A stretch of DNA of 64,000 nt, taken from Thermosyntropha sp. (GTDB lineage: Bacteria; Bacillota; Syntrophomonadia; Syntrophomonadales; Syntrophomonadaceae). The notes beneath the pieces were generated by a model. That model had not been told where the DNA came from. It ran no database searches and saw nothing but the letters and a program-made list of their open reading frames with translations. Position numbers and translations under genes: made by a program. Shown here piece by piece: positions 1-8,942 of the stretch. The stretch is from the NCBI RefSeq assembly GCF_017656155.1, contig NZ_JACDOH010000010.1, positions 1-64,000 on the forward strand. The letters run 5' to 3'. How positions within the stretch are numbered: the stretch's first letter is position 1; every line of letters begins with the position of its first letter.

Positions 1-316
<316 letters not shown>

Positions 317-499
317 TTAATCACCTTCTCCACTTTTATACCATAAAAAAACAGATATTCTCTCCAAAACTCTATTTTAATGTTTATTAGATTTTTTAAT
401 ATTAAACCTCACTTATGGAAATTTTCCGACGCAAAATACAAGTAACCTTAATGTTTAACTCATTTCTGAAATATACAAAGTTACTAATCAAAAATCTTA

Positions 500-1915
500 T
501 CAAAAGCCCCTTTCAACAAAATTTAAAAATTTATAGACCTCATTCCTCTCAAAAAAACCTTCAATCAAATCACCTTTTATAGTTATGCTATCATACATTT
601 TCCAAAACTTCGCATTAATTGTTTTTAATTCTTCTTCTCTTAAAGTATTTAGCCCATTTTGGATTAAATAAGTTATTTCATCATAAGAATTCACTTTATA
701 ACAATTAGGATGAAAATCATAAAAAACTTCCCCCATAACAATAACTGGCTTACCAATTAAAGCAGCTTCCAACCCTAAAGTGCTAGTTAAAGTTATAATT
801 CCAACAGAATTATCAATTAATTCTTTATTATTTAAAAAAGGATCTAAAAAAATTACATTTGGGATTCTCTTTATTTCTTTATAAAAATATGAATCTCTTG
901 TACCAACAGCAGATGGATGTTCCTTTACTGCTAAAATATAAGGAATTGGCAAAGAAAAAGCTATATATTTAATAGTAGATATCAAATCTGAAAAAAACAT
1001 TGCTTGTCCTGAAGTAGAAGCCTCTGGTTGCAAATGTAAGGGAAATAAAAAATATTTTTTGTCTTTTAAAACACTAGGTGAATCCAAATATTTTTTGTAA
1101 TTATTTTTTTTTAGTTTTCTAACTGTATTTTTTTTAACAGAATGCACAAAATTAATATTGACCCTAGTTTCATAATCTAAAACATATTTGTTTTTTGATA
1201 TAATTCTTCCCAAAAATAAATAATCTCTGACTTTTTTTAATTTTGGCAGATAATAAAATAGCAAATTTGTATTGTGTATATTATTAACAGGGGCTTTTAA
1301 GTAACCTGGCTTAAATTCGTGGTTAATAAATTTATCATTAATTTTTAAATAATATTCTTTTTCTTGATCCGTTAACATCAAATTTTTCAAATTATATGAG
1401 CTTAACTTGGAATTTTTATATTTCTTGTCCATAATATCAATTCTATTAGGTATTCTAGACTGTATTAATCCAAAATACTTTATATTATTAGTATTAGCCA
1501 AATAATAAGCAATTTCTGTTAACAAATTTGCTGGCATTTCGTTAATTATTACATCGGGATCTTCATTCTGAATTATGTAGAATAAATCTGTAAAAGTCTT
1601 TTTTATGCTTTCAAGCGAATAATTCAAATCATTGAAAATTTTTAAATCTTTTTTTCGATCCCAACTTTCATAAAGCATTTTCCAAGTCAAATCGTGTAAT
1701 AAACTATTATCATATGCATCACATCTAATTTTATTTCTTTCATAAACTTTAGCACATGATGAATAATATCTTAAATATTTTTTCTTAGCAAACTCAGAAT
1801 TTATATATATTATAATATTATGTCCTAATAATTCTAATTCTTTTGATAAAAATCCCAAATATTCACTTATGTATGGTGCCCCATTTAATAAGAACAAAAA
1901 ATTCAATTTTTTCAC
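500..1915 (-). CDS. capsule-polysaccharide-type biosynthesis protein / putative glycosyltransferase
   Basis: A 471-residue, AT-rich gene. The N-terminus (LFLLNGAPYISEYLGFLSKEL) resembles the first Rossmann half of GT-B fold enzymes. Near residues 377-390 it has TSTLGLEAALIGKP followed by VIVMG, the nucleotide-sugar-binding signature of the capsule polysaccharide biosynthesis (KpsS/KpsC-like) and CDP-glycerol/2-epimerase-like GT-B families. A conserved VKEHPSAVG about 40 residues earlier fits that assignment. It has no signal peptide or membrane helix, so it should be cytoplasmic or peripheral. It lies at the 3' end of a glycan locus, separated from the Wzy-like gene by IS and MITE debris. Sugar specificity cannot be predicted. 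Its base composition is far more AT-rich than genes to the right, as is common for horizontally exchanged serotype genes. Confidence 0.65.
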   Translation of the reverse strand: MKKLNFLFLLNGAPYISEYLGFLSKELELLGHNIIIYINSEFAKKKYLRYYSSCAKVYERNKIRCDAYDNSLLHDLTWKMLYESWDRKKDLKIFNDLNYSLESIKKTFTDLFYIIQNEDPDVIINEMPANLLTEIAYYLANTNNIKYFGLIQSRIPNRIDIMDKKYKNSKLSSYNLKNLMLTDQEKEYYLKINDKFINHEFKPGYLKAPVNNIHNTNLLFYYLPKLKKVRDYLFLGRIISKNKYVLDYETRVNINFVHSVKKNTVRKLKKNNYKKYLDSPSVLKDKKYFLFPLHLQPEASTSGQAMFFSDLISTIKYIAFSLPIPYILAVKEHPSAVGTRDSYFYKEIKRIPNVIFLDPFLNNKELIDNSVGIITLTSTLGLEAALIGKPVIVMGEVFYDFHPNCYKVNSYDEITYLIQNGLNTLREEELKTINAKFWKMYDSITIKGDLIEGFFERNEVYKFLNFVERGF

Positions 1916-2274
1916 CTCTTTGGGAGTCTGTCAAGTTTTTTGCGTAACTCAACAGTAGTAACTTTTTGTAGAACTTTTTAGTCCATTCTTTTTTTGTCTA
2001 CAGATAAAAAATCCCATTTTGAATATTTCTCAGACATCTGAACATGAGTATAACTTTACCGCGGTTTAATATTCCCACATTGTTCATCTATTCATATGTC
2101 TTAATGAATTCATTACCGGAATTTTTATAGCATTCTTTCCCGATCTATAGATTTTCTCTCGTTCGTTCTTTAAATGCTTGAGCATTGTTTTCCTACCGCT
2201 GCTCCAGTATGCTCTAATCTCAGTATAACCGTCAAGTATTTCTAAACAAAAAATACTAAATGATTTTAAGCGCC

Positions 2275-2640
2275 TGATTATTACCAAAAATGGTTTGGCG
2301 ATGTTTAATTCTGAAGCTATCAGCATTTAAATAAATCACCTCCCTTTTATGTATTATGCGGTCATAGCAATTATAATAGCTGGATCCCCTAGCAGTTCCA
2401 CCAGCCTTCTGTCCCTTTGTTAGACATGATGATAAGTGAGTTTTGACCGTAGAAGCGATTGATTAATCGAAAAAACATATTAGCTTCCGCATGTTCCATA
2501 GCCATAAACATTAAGTCATCAAGTATCACCAGGTCAGAAGCAAAAAGCTTTTTCATTCTTGCTCTTCTACTATTTCTGCTTATCTCCCAAATCTTAAAAA
2601 GGTTGATTAAGGTATCCATCTGAATAAAACTTACTTCATC
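2275..2640 (-). pseudogene. istB: IS21-family helper ATPase IstB remnant
   Basis: An open stretch of 76 codons (2619-2389) contains SDLVILDDLMFMAMEHAEANMF and FRLINRFYGQNSLIIMSNKG, matching the Walker B and sensor 1 region of the IstB AAA+ helper. After a frameshift the reading continues as ELLGDPAIIIAMT, and after a second as DRIIHKREVIYLNADSFRIKHR, the usual C-terminal end of IstB. The Walker A portion, which would be upstream, is lost together with the end of istA. It is a non-functional fossil. Confidence 0.8.
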
Positions 2641-2754
2641 TGCTGTTTTAACTCACTGTTTATTATCAACATCCCATACCCCCATTCAGGATTTACTGAT
2701 AGACTTTGATGTCTCTTAATTCAGGCTTGGCTTTGATTTTGCTTAAATTTATCT

Positions 2755-3343
2755 TATCTAAAGGTATAACTAAAATTAGATGAGCCTAGTCATAAACTAT
2801 TTCTTTAAGCATACTTCCAAAGTAAACAAAAGCTTATTCATGTCTTTTTATAATATCGAGAGTGATAAAAGGCATATCCAACCAGGCTACATATTTATAG
2901 CGGGAATATAATAAAAGAAGGTTATGTAGTAAAGCTTCACCTGCCCAAAATCTACCTATATCTGATAACCTGAGGGAAGATCTTCTACAACTCCATACCG
3001 TCTTTTGTTTGTTTTTTTTTGGTATATTATGCTCCTTTTTTATTTTGGATACATAATTCTTCACTGTACTTTCGCAAACATTTAAGTCAGGATATCTTTC
3101 TATTAACCAGTCTATTATCTGAGATGAGGAGAGATCCAGATATTCTTTGAGCTAGGATAAGATTTCTTTACAGAAATAGTCAAGTTTTTTCTCTCTCTTC
3201 CCCCATTGAGTTATAATTTTCTCTAATTTGTCTGGCTCAGAATTTCTGTATTTATAAACTGTATTTCTTGAAATATCCAGATGTCTATCTATCTGCGATA
3301 GGTTTAAGCCTAATTCAGTAAGTCTTTTTATTTTTAGATACAT
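2755..3343 (-). pseudogene. istA: IS21-family transposase IstA remnant
   Basis: The first 63 codons give an HTH of the IstA type (KRLTELGLNLSQIDRHLDI...NTVYKYR). A TAG at about 3150 interrupts what would continue as LKEYLDLSSSQIIDWLIERYP and then STVKNYVSKIKKEHNIPKK. A frameshift follows; the restored frame reads GVVEDLPSGYQI, an in-frame stop, then VDFGQ, the segment carrying the first catalytic Asp of the DDE core. After another frameshift come YSRYKYVAWLDMPFITLD and AFVYFGSMLKEIVYD. It then breaks off after HLIL, so the second half of the roughly 500-residue transposase is missing. It cannot be functional. Confidence 0.82.
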
Positions 3344-3369
3344 ATGCCACCTTTCTGCTATTTCATTTC

Positions 3370-3417
3370 TTCTTCTCCCTTATGATTTGTTTTTCAGTTT
3401 AATCATAAGGGGAAGAA
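3370..3417. repeat. 18-bp imperfect palindrome upstream of the IS21 remnant
   Basis: TTCTTCTCCCTTATGATT at 3370-3387 pairs with AATCATAAGGGGAAGAA at 3401-3417 around a 13-base loop, with one bulge. It lies 27 bp upstream of the istA start codon. Just outside it, TTTAGCAGTT occurs twice (about 3449 and 3471). IS21-family ends often carry repeated transposase-binding sites, so these may be the left end of the element; this is inference. Confidence 0.5.
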
Positions 3418-3537
3418 ATATTGTGGTAAATATTGTTCATTTTTATTTAGCAGTTTTTGTTATTTTTATTTTAGCAGTTATATCTCACACAGGTTTTTCT
3501 AATTTATCAAAAAATATAAACAAATTTAATAAAAAGA

Positions 3538-3665
3538 GAGTTTTGCATAATTGATTTTTTTGAGCAAATCAATTCAATATATAGTGGCTTATTGATGATT
3601 AAATCACTATATATAATATTGTAACGGCGCTAATTATTGTAGAAATTGAATTATGCAAAATCCTC
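3538..3665. repeat. 128-bp MITE-like inverted-repeat element
   Basis: The left end GAGTTTTGCATAATT (3538-3552) is mirrored by AATTATGCAAAATCCTC (3649-3665), differing by a two-base insertion. Inside, AATATATAGTG pairs with CACTATATATA around a short loop, so the whole unit can fold into one long cruciform or hairpin. It has no coding capacity. It sits 8 bp past the stop of the Wzy-like gene and beside the IS21 debris. The structure fits a non-autonomous miniature element moved by some other transposase; the parent is not in the window. Confidence 0.6.
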
Positions 3666-3672
3666 AAAATAT

Positions 3673-4897
3673 TCATATATCTTTTTTTTCTATTTTATCA
3701 ATCACATTGGAAACTCCTATACCCATAATCAGCCAAAACCACATTGCTACAGCCATATTATCACTAAATAAACTTATTTCGAAGTTCTGATATACAATAA
3801 AAGCGATGAAAAAGCATGCAGTTAATTTTACATAATGGTTAAATCGACCCATCCAAAAAAAATTCCAAAAAACAAAAAATAGAAGCAAAAGAATAAACAA
3901 TCCTATTAATCCAATCCTTAATGCCGTAGCAAAAAATAAATTATGTTCTGAAATATTAATTCCTATTAACTCTGTCATGCTAATCCCTAACCCATAACCA
4001 AAAAAGGGACTTTCTATTATTTTATCCATTATCTGTTTCCACAATAATTCTCGACCTGTAAACAAAGGTTTACCAGTAAATTGAAATATATAATCATTGT
4101 ATATACTAATCAAAAAATTTTGATTCCAAGAATATAAATATATGAAAAGGAAATTAAAGACAATTACCAAAAAAAAAACATAAATAATATAATTTTTTAT
4201 TACAAATTAAAATATTCCATAATTTATATAATACTAAAAAAACTATTATTGCTAGTAAACTGGCACGCGATTGCGAAGATAAACAAAGCAAAATATCAAA
4301 AACCAACAAAAAAAAGAAAAGTGATTTTAACCATAAACCATTATTTCTTTTATAAACAGCAAATATAAAGAAAATTAAAATTAAACTTATTGATCCTAAA
4401 CTATTATAGTTTAATGTAAATGACTTAAAAGGATAAGGGGTTCCACATATATACCAATAAACAAAATTAATAATAATAAATATCCCACTATAATATGCCA
4501 AAACTTTTATTTTCTGATCATCCCATCTTACTATCAATGCAAAGTTGAAGAAAGTAAAAACAAGTAAAAATTGTAAAAATCTTGATATTGCATATAAATT
4601 AATATCACCATTAACTAACCCTACAAAAAAAACAAATGTTATTCCTAAAAAAGCAGCTTCGATTAAAATTAATTTTTTCAAAATAGTCCTAGTAGTAATT
4701 AAAAACCAAAAAAATATAAAAGCACTCATAACTCCAAGTAATACTATACAACTTATGCCCAAATATTTTATATTCCTAATGTTAGATAATGTAAAAAAAC
4801 ACATAATCAAGAAAAATCCTAGAAACATAATATTAATATTTTTTACATTTATCCTCCAACTTTTATTACTACAAATAAAATCCTTTTTAATATTCAC
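3673..4897 (-). pseudogene. Wzy/O-antigen-ligase-like polysaccharide polymerase, split by a frameshift at an A10 tract
   Basis: Two overlapping frames make up one membrane protein. The 5' frame (4897-4154, 247 codons) carries about seven hydrophobic helices and ends right after FFFGNCL. The 3' frame (4170-3673) carries FTGRELLWKQIMDKIIESPFFGYGLG-type sequence, with the E-H-N motif (SEHNLFFATALRIGLIGL) of the Wzy_C/O-antigen ligase domain, then two more helices. The break lies exactly at ten consecutive A residues (4169-4178; T10 in the coding strand). Removing one T joins the frames into a protein of about 400 residues, the normal family size. So it is either a recent inactivating slip, a phase-variable gene in its OFF state, or a sequencing error. 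Its role would be to polymerise or ligate the glycan repeat on the outer face of the membrane. Confidence 0.72.
4169..4178. repeat. A10 homopolymer at the frame break of the Wzy-like gene
   Basis: Ten A residues on the + strand (ten T in the coding strand) coincide with the only frame break in the polymerase gene. Loss of one base restores a single reading frame. Confidence 0.9.
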
Positions 4898-4971
4898 AAT
4901 AACATCACCTAGGCAAATATTTTCTTGTCTATCCTTTAATTAATGGTGACCTTCATTTCACTCTTATATGT

Positions 4972-6090
4972 CTAATTTATTAAGTTATATAACTCAAAAT
5001 ATTGTTCAACATATTTATCCACCATATTCTTTATATCATAATTTTCACTTCTTCTTTGCATTTGTTTAGCTTTTTGAAAATACATTTCTTCATTATTTAG
5101 TAAATTAATTATCTTATTTGCCAGATCAAATTCATTACCTACTTCAAAAAGCAAATCTTGATCTCCAATAACATCTCTTAATCCTGGTACATTTGACCCA
5201 ATTACCGGTTTTCCTGCTGCCATCCCTTCCAATGCTGCTAAACCGAACCCTTCCCAATTTGATGATAAAATAACAATATCTACAGTTTTAAGTATTCTTT
5301 CAACATCATTCCGAAAACCTAAAAAATGTATTCTTTTTTCAAGCCCCATTTTAGAGACCAACATTTTTTTTTCTTCTTGCAATGGTCCTTCACCCAATAA
5401 TAATAAATGTACACTGTTTGGAAGTTTTTCCATGGCTTTTATTAGAGTTTGCTGATCCTTCTGTTCTGTAAAACTCCCCACCATACAAAGCAGCTTTGTC
5501 TTTTCAGAAAACTCCTGCTTTATTTCTCTCTTTTGATAGGGAATAGCATTAATAAATCTATCAAGGTTAATTCCATTTTCTATTACTTTATATTTTGTTC
5601 TTTCTTCTTGTGGGGGATTTATCCAATTTATAAGATTATCTTGAGTGCTATTTGAAATTGATATAATGCAATCGTATTGTGAATAAACATATCTATCAAT
5701 TAACAAAAAATAAACCTTTCTGCGCCTCCTATTGCTTGTACTATGTTCTGTAGTTATAAATTTAATTTTCTTTGATTTTATAAGCATTTTAGATATCGCA
5801 ACCCAATACTGCGTAGGAAATAAATGAGCATGAACTATATCATATTTATTTTTTTCTATTTTCTCTTTTATTTTAAATATATTCAAAGGATTATATATAC
5901 TTCCCAAATTCAAAGCTTCAACTCTTACTCCTTTTGATTTCAAATTTTCTAAAAAAACACTATTATAAGATGTCAATAATAGAACTTCTGCTTCTATTTT
6001 GGGATAAGTATTAATTAAAGGCACGCTTTCTTCTATAAGTTTTTCAGCTCCACCCGAACCTAGATTATTGATAACATGAAGAATTTTCAT
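4972..6090 (-). CDS. GT4-family glycosyltransferase
   Basis: A complete 372-residue GT-B enzyme. The N-terminus has INNLGSGGAEKLIEE (about residues 7-21), the glycine-rich acceptor-side loop typical of the family. The C-terminal domain has VGSFTEQKDQQTLIKAME, then LGFRNDVERIL, and the EX7E signature in EGFGLAALEGMAAGKPVIG near residue 282. It would transfer a sugar from a nucleotide donor to a lipid-linked glycan on the cytoplasmic side. It lies in the same orientation as the polymerase and the second glycosyltransferase, fitting a polysaccharide repeat-unit assembly locus. It is AT-rich. Donor and linkage cannot be inferred. Confidence 0.87.
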   Translation of the reverse strand: MKILHVINNLGSGGAEKLIEESVPLINTYPKIEAEVLLLTSYNSVFLENLKSKGVRVEALNLGSIYNPLNIFKIKEKIEKNKYDIVHAHLFPTQYWVAISKMLIKSKKIKFITTEHSTSNRRRRKVYFLLIDRYVYSQYDCIISISNSTQDNLINWINPPQEERTKYKVIENGINLDRFINAIPYQKREIKQEFSEKTKLLCMVGSFTEQKDQQTLIKAMEKLPNSVHLLLLGEGPLQEEKKMLVSKMGLEKRIHFLGFRNDVERILKTVDIVILSSNWEGFGLAALEGMAAGKPVIGSNVPGLRDVIGDQDLLFEVGNEFDLANKIINLLNNEEMYFQKAKQMQRRSENYDIKNMVDKYVEQYFELYNLIN

Positions 6091-6273
6091 TTTTAGAACT
6101 CACTTCCTGATTTTTTACTTAAAACAAACTCATCTAAATCTTGTTTTTGTCTAAGTTACTGTAAAAAGAATAAAAAATTAATCCCATAATAACATACATC
6201 AGCCGAGTTAAACTCAAAACAAAAAACTCTTTTCTTGATTATTCCTCAACAATCTGTTCCTTTTTTAAGTGCA

Positions 6274-7392
6274 TCATAAGCATGTCATATAAACTCCCAC
6301 CATCTCTTTTTTAATTATGTTTAAAGAATAGCTCTTAATTTTCTCAAGATTATTCGCTCTAAATTTCTCTTTTATTTCCTCTGACCAATAAATCTTTTCC
6401 ACTGCTTCCGCTATACCTCTTACATCATCAACACCTACCACAAACCCATTTTCTCCATCCTCAACCAAATCTCTGCTCCCCCGGCAATCAGTAACTACAA
6501 GGGGAAGTCCGGTTGCCATGGCTTCCATGATATTAACCGGCAAGCCTTCGCGCTTAGAGGCGGATAACGCTGCATCAGCAATCGCCATAAGGTCGGGAAC
6601 ATCGTTTCTATAACCTAAAAAATGAACATGCTCTTCTACGCCCAGTTTTTTAGCCATTCTCTTGTATTTATTTTCTAATTTCCCCGTTCCTACCAGTAGA
6701 AGTTTTACTTCCGGTATTCTATATTTTAAAACTTTAACTGCTTTTATTAATAAGTCCTGATGTTTATTAGCATTTAATTCTCCAACACATATAAGAATAA
6801 AATCATTTTCTTTATAGCCATATTTCTGCCGTAAATTATTCTTCTCTCCTTCCTCTACCGGTTTAAAACGGGTAAGGTCTATTCCTACCCCATCGACTTT
6901 TTTTATTGTTCCTGCCTTAAAATTTCCTTTAATTGCCCTTTGATAATCCTCTTCATTTATGGTAATGAGACATTCGGTATACCTGGCAAGCCATTTTTCA
7001 AGCGGATAATACAGCAGCCAATTCCTCAAGGGCGCCCCTTTGAAAAAGTGAAAGCCATGTGCGGTATACAAAACTTTGGTTCCTTTTTTTCTGGCATTTC
7101 TTGCTGCAAGCCTGGTTAAAACCCCACCTACCGGAGTATGACAGTGAATCAATGTATAATCGTTCTCTTCAATAATTTTTTTAAGCTGTCTGTAGGCTTT
7201 TATATTGGGAAGTTTGAAAGGAGATCTTTCAAAAAGTATTTCATGTTTGACATCAGCAAAAGGGATTTCCCCCCCCCCTCTGCTGGCTACATGGACTTCA
7301 AACCCCTGCTCTTTAAACCACTTTATATAGGGAAGATGAAAATGCAGTATGTGACTGTCAACCGTAGCTGTAAACAATACTCTTTTATTCAT
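6274..7392 (-). CDS. GT4-family glycosyltransferase with in-frame G10 tract
   Basis: A complete 372-residue GT-B enzyme. The N-terminal half has FTATVDSHILHFHLPYIKWF and VASRGGGE, then HCHTPVGGVLTRLAAR and YTAHGFHFFKGAP, typical of EpsD/PglA-like transferases. The C-terminal half has VGELNANKHQDLLIKA and the EX7E motif in EGLPVNIMEAMATG near residue 282. It probably adds the second or later sugar to the lipid-linked repeat, after the initiating transferase encoded next upstream. The codons for the triple Gly at about residues 40-42 form an uninterrupted run of ten G (7269-7278 on the + strand, as C). The tract is in frame here, so the gene reads as ON. A single-base slip would truncate it after about 40 residues. 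Confidence 0.87.
   Translation of the reverse strand: MNKRVLFTATVDSHILHFHLPYIKWFKEQGFEVHVASRGGGEIPFADVKHEILFERSPFKLPNIKAYRQLKKIIEENDYTLIHCHTPVGGVLTRLAARNARKKGTKVLYTAHGFHFFKGAPLRNWLLYYPLEKWLARYTECLITINEEDYQRAIKGNFKAGTIKKVDGVGIDLTRFKPVEEGEKNNLRQKYGYKENDFILICVGELNANKHQDLLIKAVKVLKYRIPEVKLLLVGTGKLENKYKRMAKKLGVEEHVHFLGYRNDVPDLMAIADAALSASKREGLPVNIMEAMATGLPLVVTDCRGSRDLVEDGENGFVVGVDDVRGIAEAVEKIYWSEEIKEKFRANNLEKIKSYSLNIIKKEMVGVYMTCL
7269..7278. repeat. C10/G10 homopolymer inside a glycosyltransferase gene
   Basis: Ten C on the + strand, ten G in the coding strand, within the codons for Arg-Gly-Gly-Gly-Glu. It is in frame in this sequence. Confidence 0.92.
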
Positions 7393-7425
7393 ATATTGAC
7401 CCCATTTCTAATACTTCGAAACATC

Positions 7426-8853
7426 CTATTTCTCTTTCATAGCAGCAATTTCAGCATAACTACATATATCAAGGTCTTTTAGGATATCTTTCTTTAAGTT
7501 CTCCCCATTTTCATCTCCCTTAACACCTGCTGCGCTTTCTTTCATAAAGATGATTTTAAGGGTATTGAATATAATTTTTATATCAAGAAGCAAAGAATAA
7601 TTTTTTATGTATAATAAATCAAACTTAGCTTTGTTTGCAGGATCGGTAGAATACCTTCCCAAAACCTGAGCTAAACCAGTTATCCCTGCCTTAACAAAAG
7701 TTCTATATTTAAATTCTTCAATCTCATCATTAAATTTTTCAACAAAACATGGTCGTTCCGGTCTCGGACCTACAACACTCATATCTCCTTTTAAAACATT
7801 TATAAATTGTGGTAATTCATCTAGCCGTGTAGCCCTGAGGAATCTACCTACTGGAGTTATGCGCGGATCGTTTTCTGTTGCTAATACGGGCCCAGTATAT
7901 TTTTCTGCATCTACTATCATAGTTCTAAATTTATACAATTCAAACACCTTATTATTTTCAGTTACTCTTTCCTGTTTATAAAATACAGAACCACCATCAT
8001 ATAATTTAATAATCAGTGAAATAAGCAACATCAAAGGCAAAGTAACTACCAATGCAATTAGAGAAATAAGTATATCCATCAACCTTTTTACAATTTTCTG
8101 CTCAAAAGACAATCCCAGTTGTTCAAACTTTAAAAGCAGTATATCATTAACTTGAGTGATCTCTGCATTTGCCAGGGAAATTTCAAAAATACCCGGTATA
8201 ACATATGTAACCTTATTATTCAATAAGCAATATTCGAGCAATTCCATTTTTTCTTCCTTTGGTATTTTACTATCAATATAAACTTCCTCTACATCATCAA
8301 TTAATTTGTTTATATCGTTATTTGGCGAACTATAAATACATTTAATATAGTTATTTTTAATCTTTTTTCTTAAAAAATTTTCATTTATTAAGTTGGTTTT
8401 TTGGTCATCTGAAACAATTAATAATATATGTTTTTCTTTTTTGTTTTTTTCTACTATGTAAATTATCAACATTTTAAGAAATAATATCAAAGCAAATTGA
8501 ATAATAAAACCTAATATAAAAACACTTCGCGGGAAAGCAAATCCTCTGGCGAAAAATACTATAGCTACTGTAAAAATATCTATTAAAAACAAAGCAATAA
8601 TAACTGTCAAAGCATTTTCATATAGAGACTCCTTACTTATTGAAACAATGTCGTATATGTAAAATACAACCAGAGAAGATAATATGATATAAGATATACA
8701 ATCATAAAATGGCTGTATGTTTTCTAATGCCGGATTCATATCAAACCGTACCAAAAAAGCTAAATAAAATCCTAAAATTACAAAAAAAACATAAGCCGTG
8801 AACTGAAATAAGTTTAAAAAACCTCCGTCGCGTTTGGGTTTTGAAGAAACCAT
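7426..8853 (-). CDS. initiating sugar transferase (polyprenyl glycosylphosphotransferase, WbaP/WcaJ type)
   Basis: A 475-residue membrane enzyme. Residues about 15-150 hold four or five hydrophobic helices, then comes a soluble Rossmann-like stretch, another helix (ISLIALVVTLPLMLLISLII) near 265-285, and the bacterial sugar transferase domain. That domain shows GGSVFYKQERV, FRTM, and RLDELPQFINVLKGDMSVVG followed by PRPE, the core signature of the family. It moves a sugar-1-phosphate from UDP-sugar to undecaprenyl phosphate at the cytoplasmic face, the first committed step of exopolysaccharide or O-antigen-like repeats. It sits between the second glycosyltransferase and the Wzy/ligase-like gene, as expected in such an operon. 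The sugar could be Gal, Glc, GlcNAc or a 6-deoxy sugar made by the dehydratase at the left edge. Confidence 0.9.
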   Translation of the reverse strand: MVSSKPKRDGGFLNLFQFTAYVFFVILGFYLAFLVRFDMNPALENIQPFYDCISYIILSSLVVFYIYDIVSISKESLYENALTVIIALFLIDIFTVAIVFFARGFAFPRSVFILGFIIQFALILFLKMLIIYIVEKNKKEKHILLIVSDDQKTNLINENFLRKKIKNNYIKCIYSSPNNDINKLIDDVEEVYIDSKIPKEEKMELLEYCLLNNKVTYVIPGIFEISLANAEITQVNDILLLKFEQLGLSFEQKIVKRLMDILISLIALVVTLPLMLLISLIIKLYDGGSVFYKQERVTENNKVFELYKFRTMIVDAEKYTGPVLATENDPRITPVGRFLRATRLDELPQFINVLKGDMSVVGPRPERPCFVEKFNDEIEEFKYRTFVKAGITGLAQVLGRYSTDPANKAKFDLLYIKNYSLLLDIKIIFNTLKIIFMKESAAGVKGDENGENLKKDILKDLDICSYAEIAAMKEK

Positions 8854-8942
8854 CTTTTCCCCTTCCTCCTACCAACTGTAAATGAACAACAGACATTAAA
8901 AACTGTTTATTCTTCTCCAACTTTTTCTTCCTGCTTTAAGAT

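Larger units (their letters stand above)
2275..3343 (-). mobile_element. decayed IS21-family insertion sequence (istA and istB remnants)
   Basis: Pieces of both IS21-family genes are recognisable in the order istA then istB on the minus strand, but all carry stops, frameshifts and a large deletion. The istA part keeps its N-terminal HTH and the beginning of the integrase core. The istB part keeps the Walker B region and C-terminal tail. A complete element of this family is about 2-2.5 kb, so about half is gone. Upstream of istA lie a strong palindrome and a twice-repeated TTTAGCAGTT block that may be what is left of the left end. An 80-codon ORF at 2084-2326 overlaps the end of the istB remnant; its own sequence is not recognised and it may be chance or part of another element. 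Confidence 0.82.

Noticed and set aside
2084-2326. 80-codon ORF next to the istB remnant as a separate gene
   Set aside because: Its first codons overlap the istB tail in another frame (RIKHR end), and no family is seen; a GGGAGG precedes it but this falls inside istB sequence.
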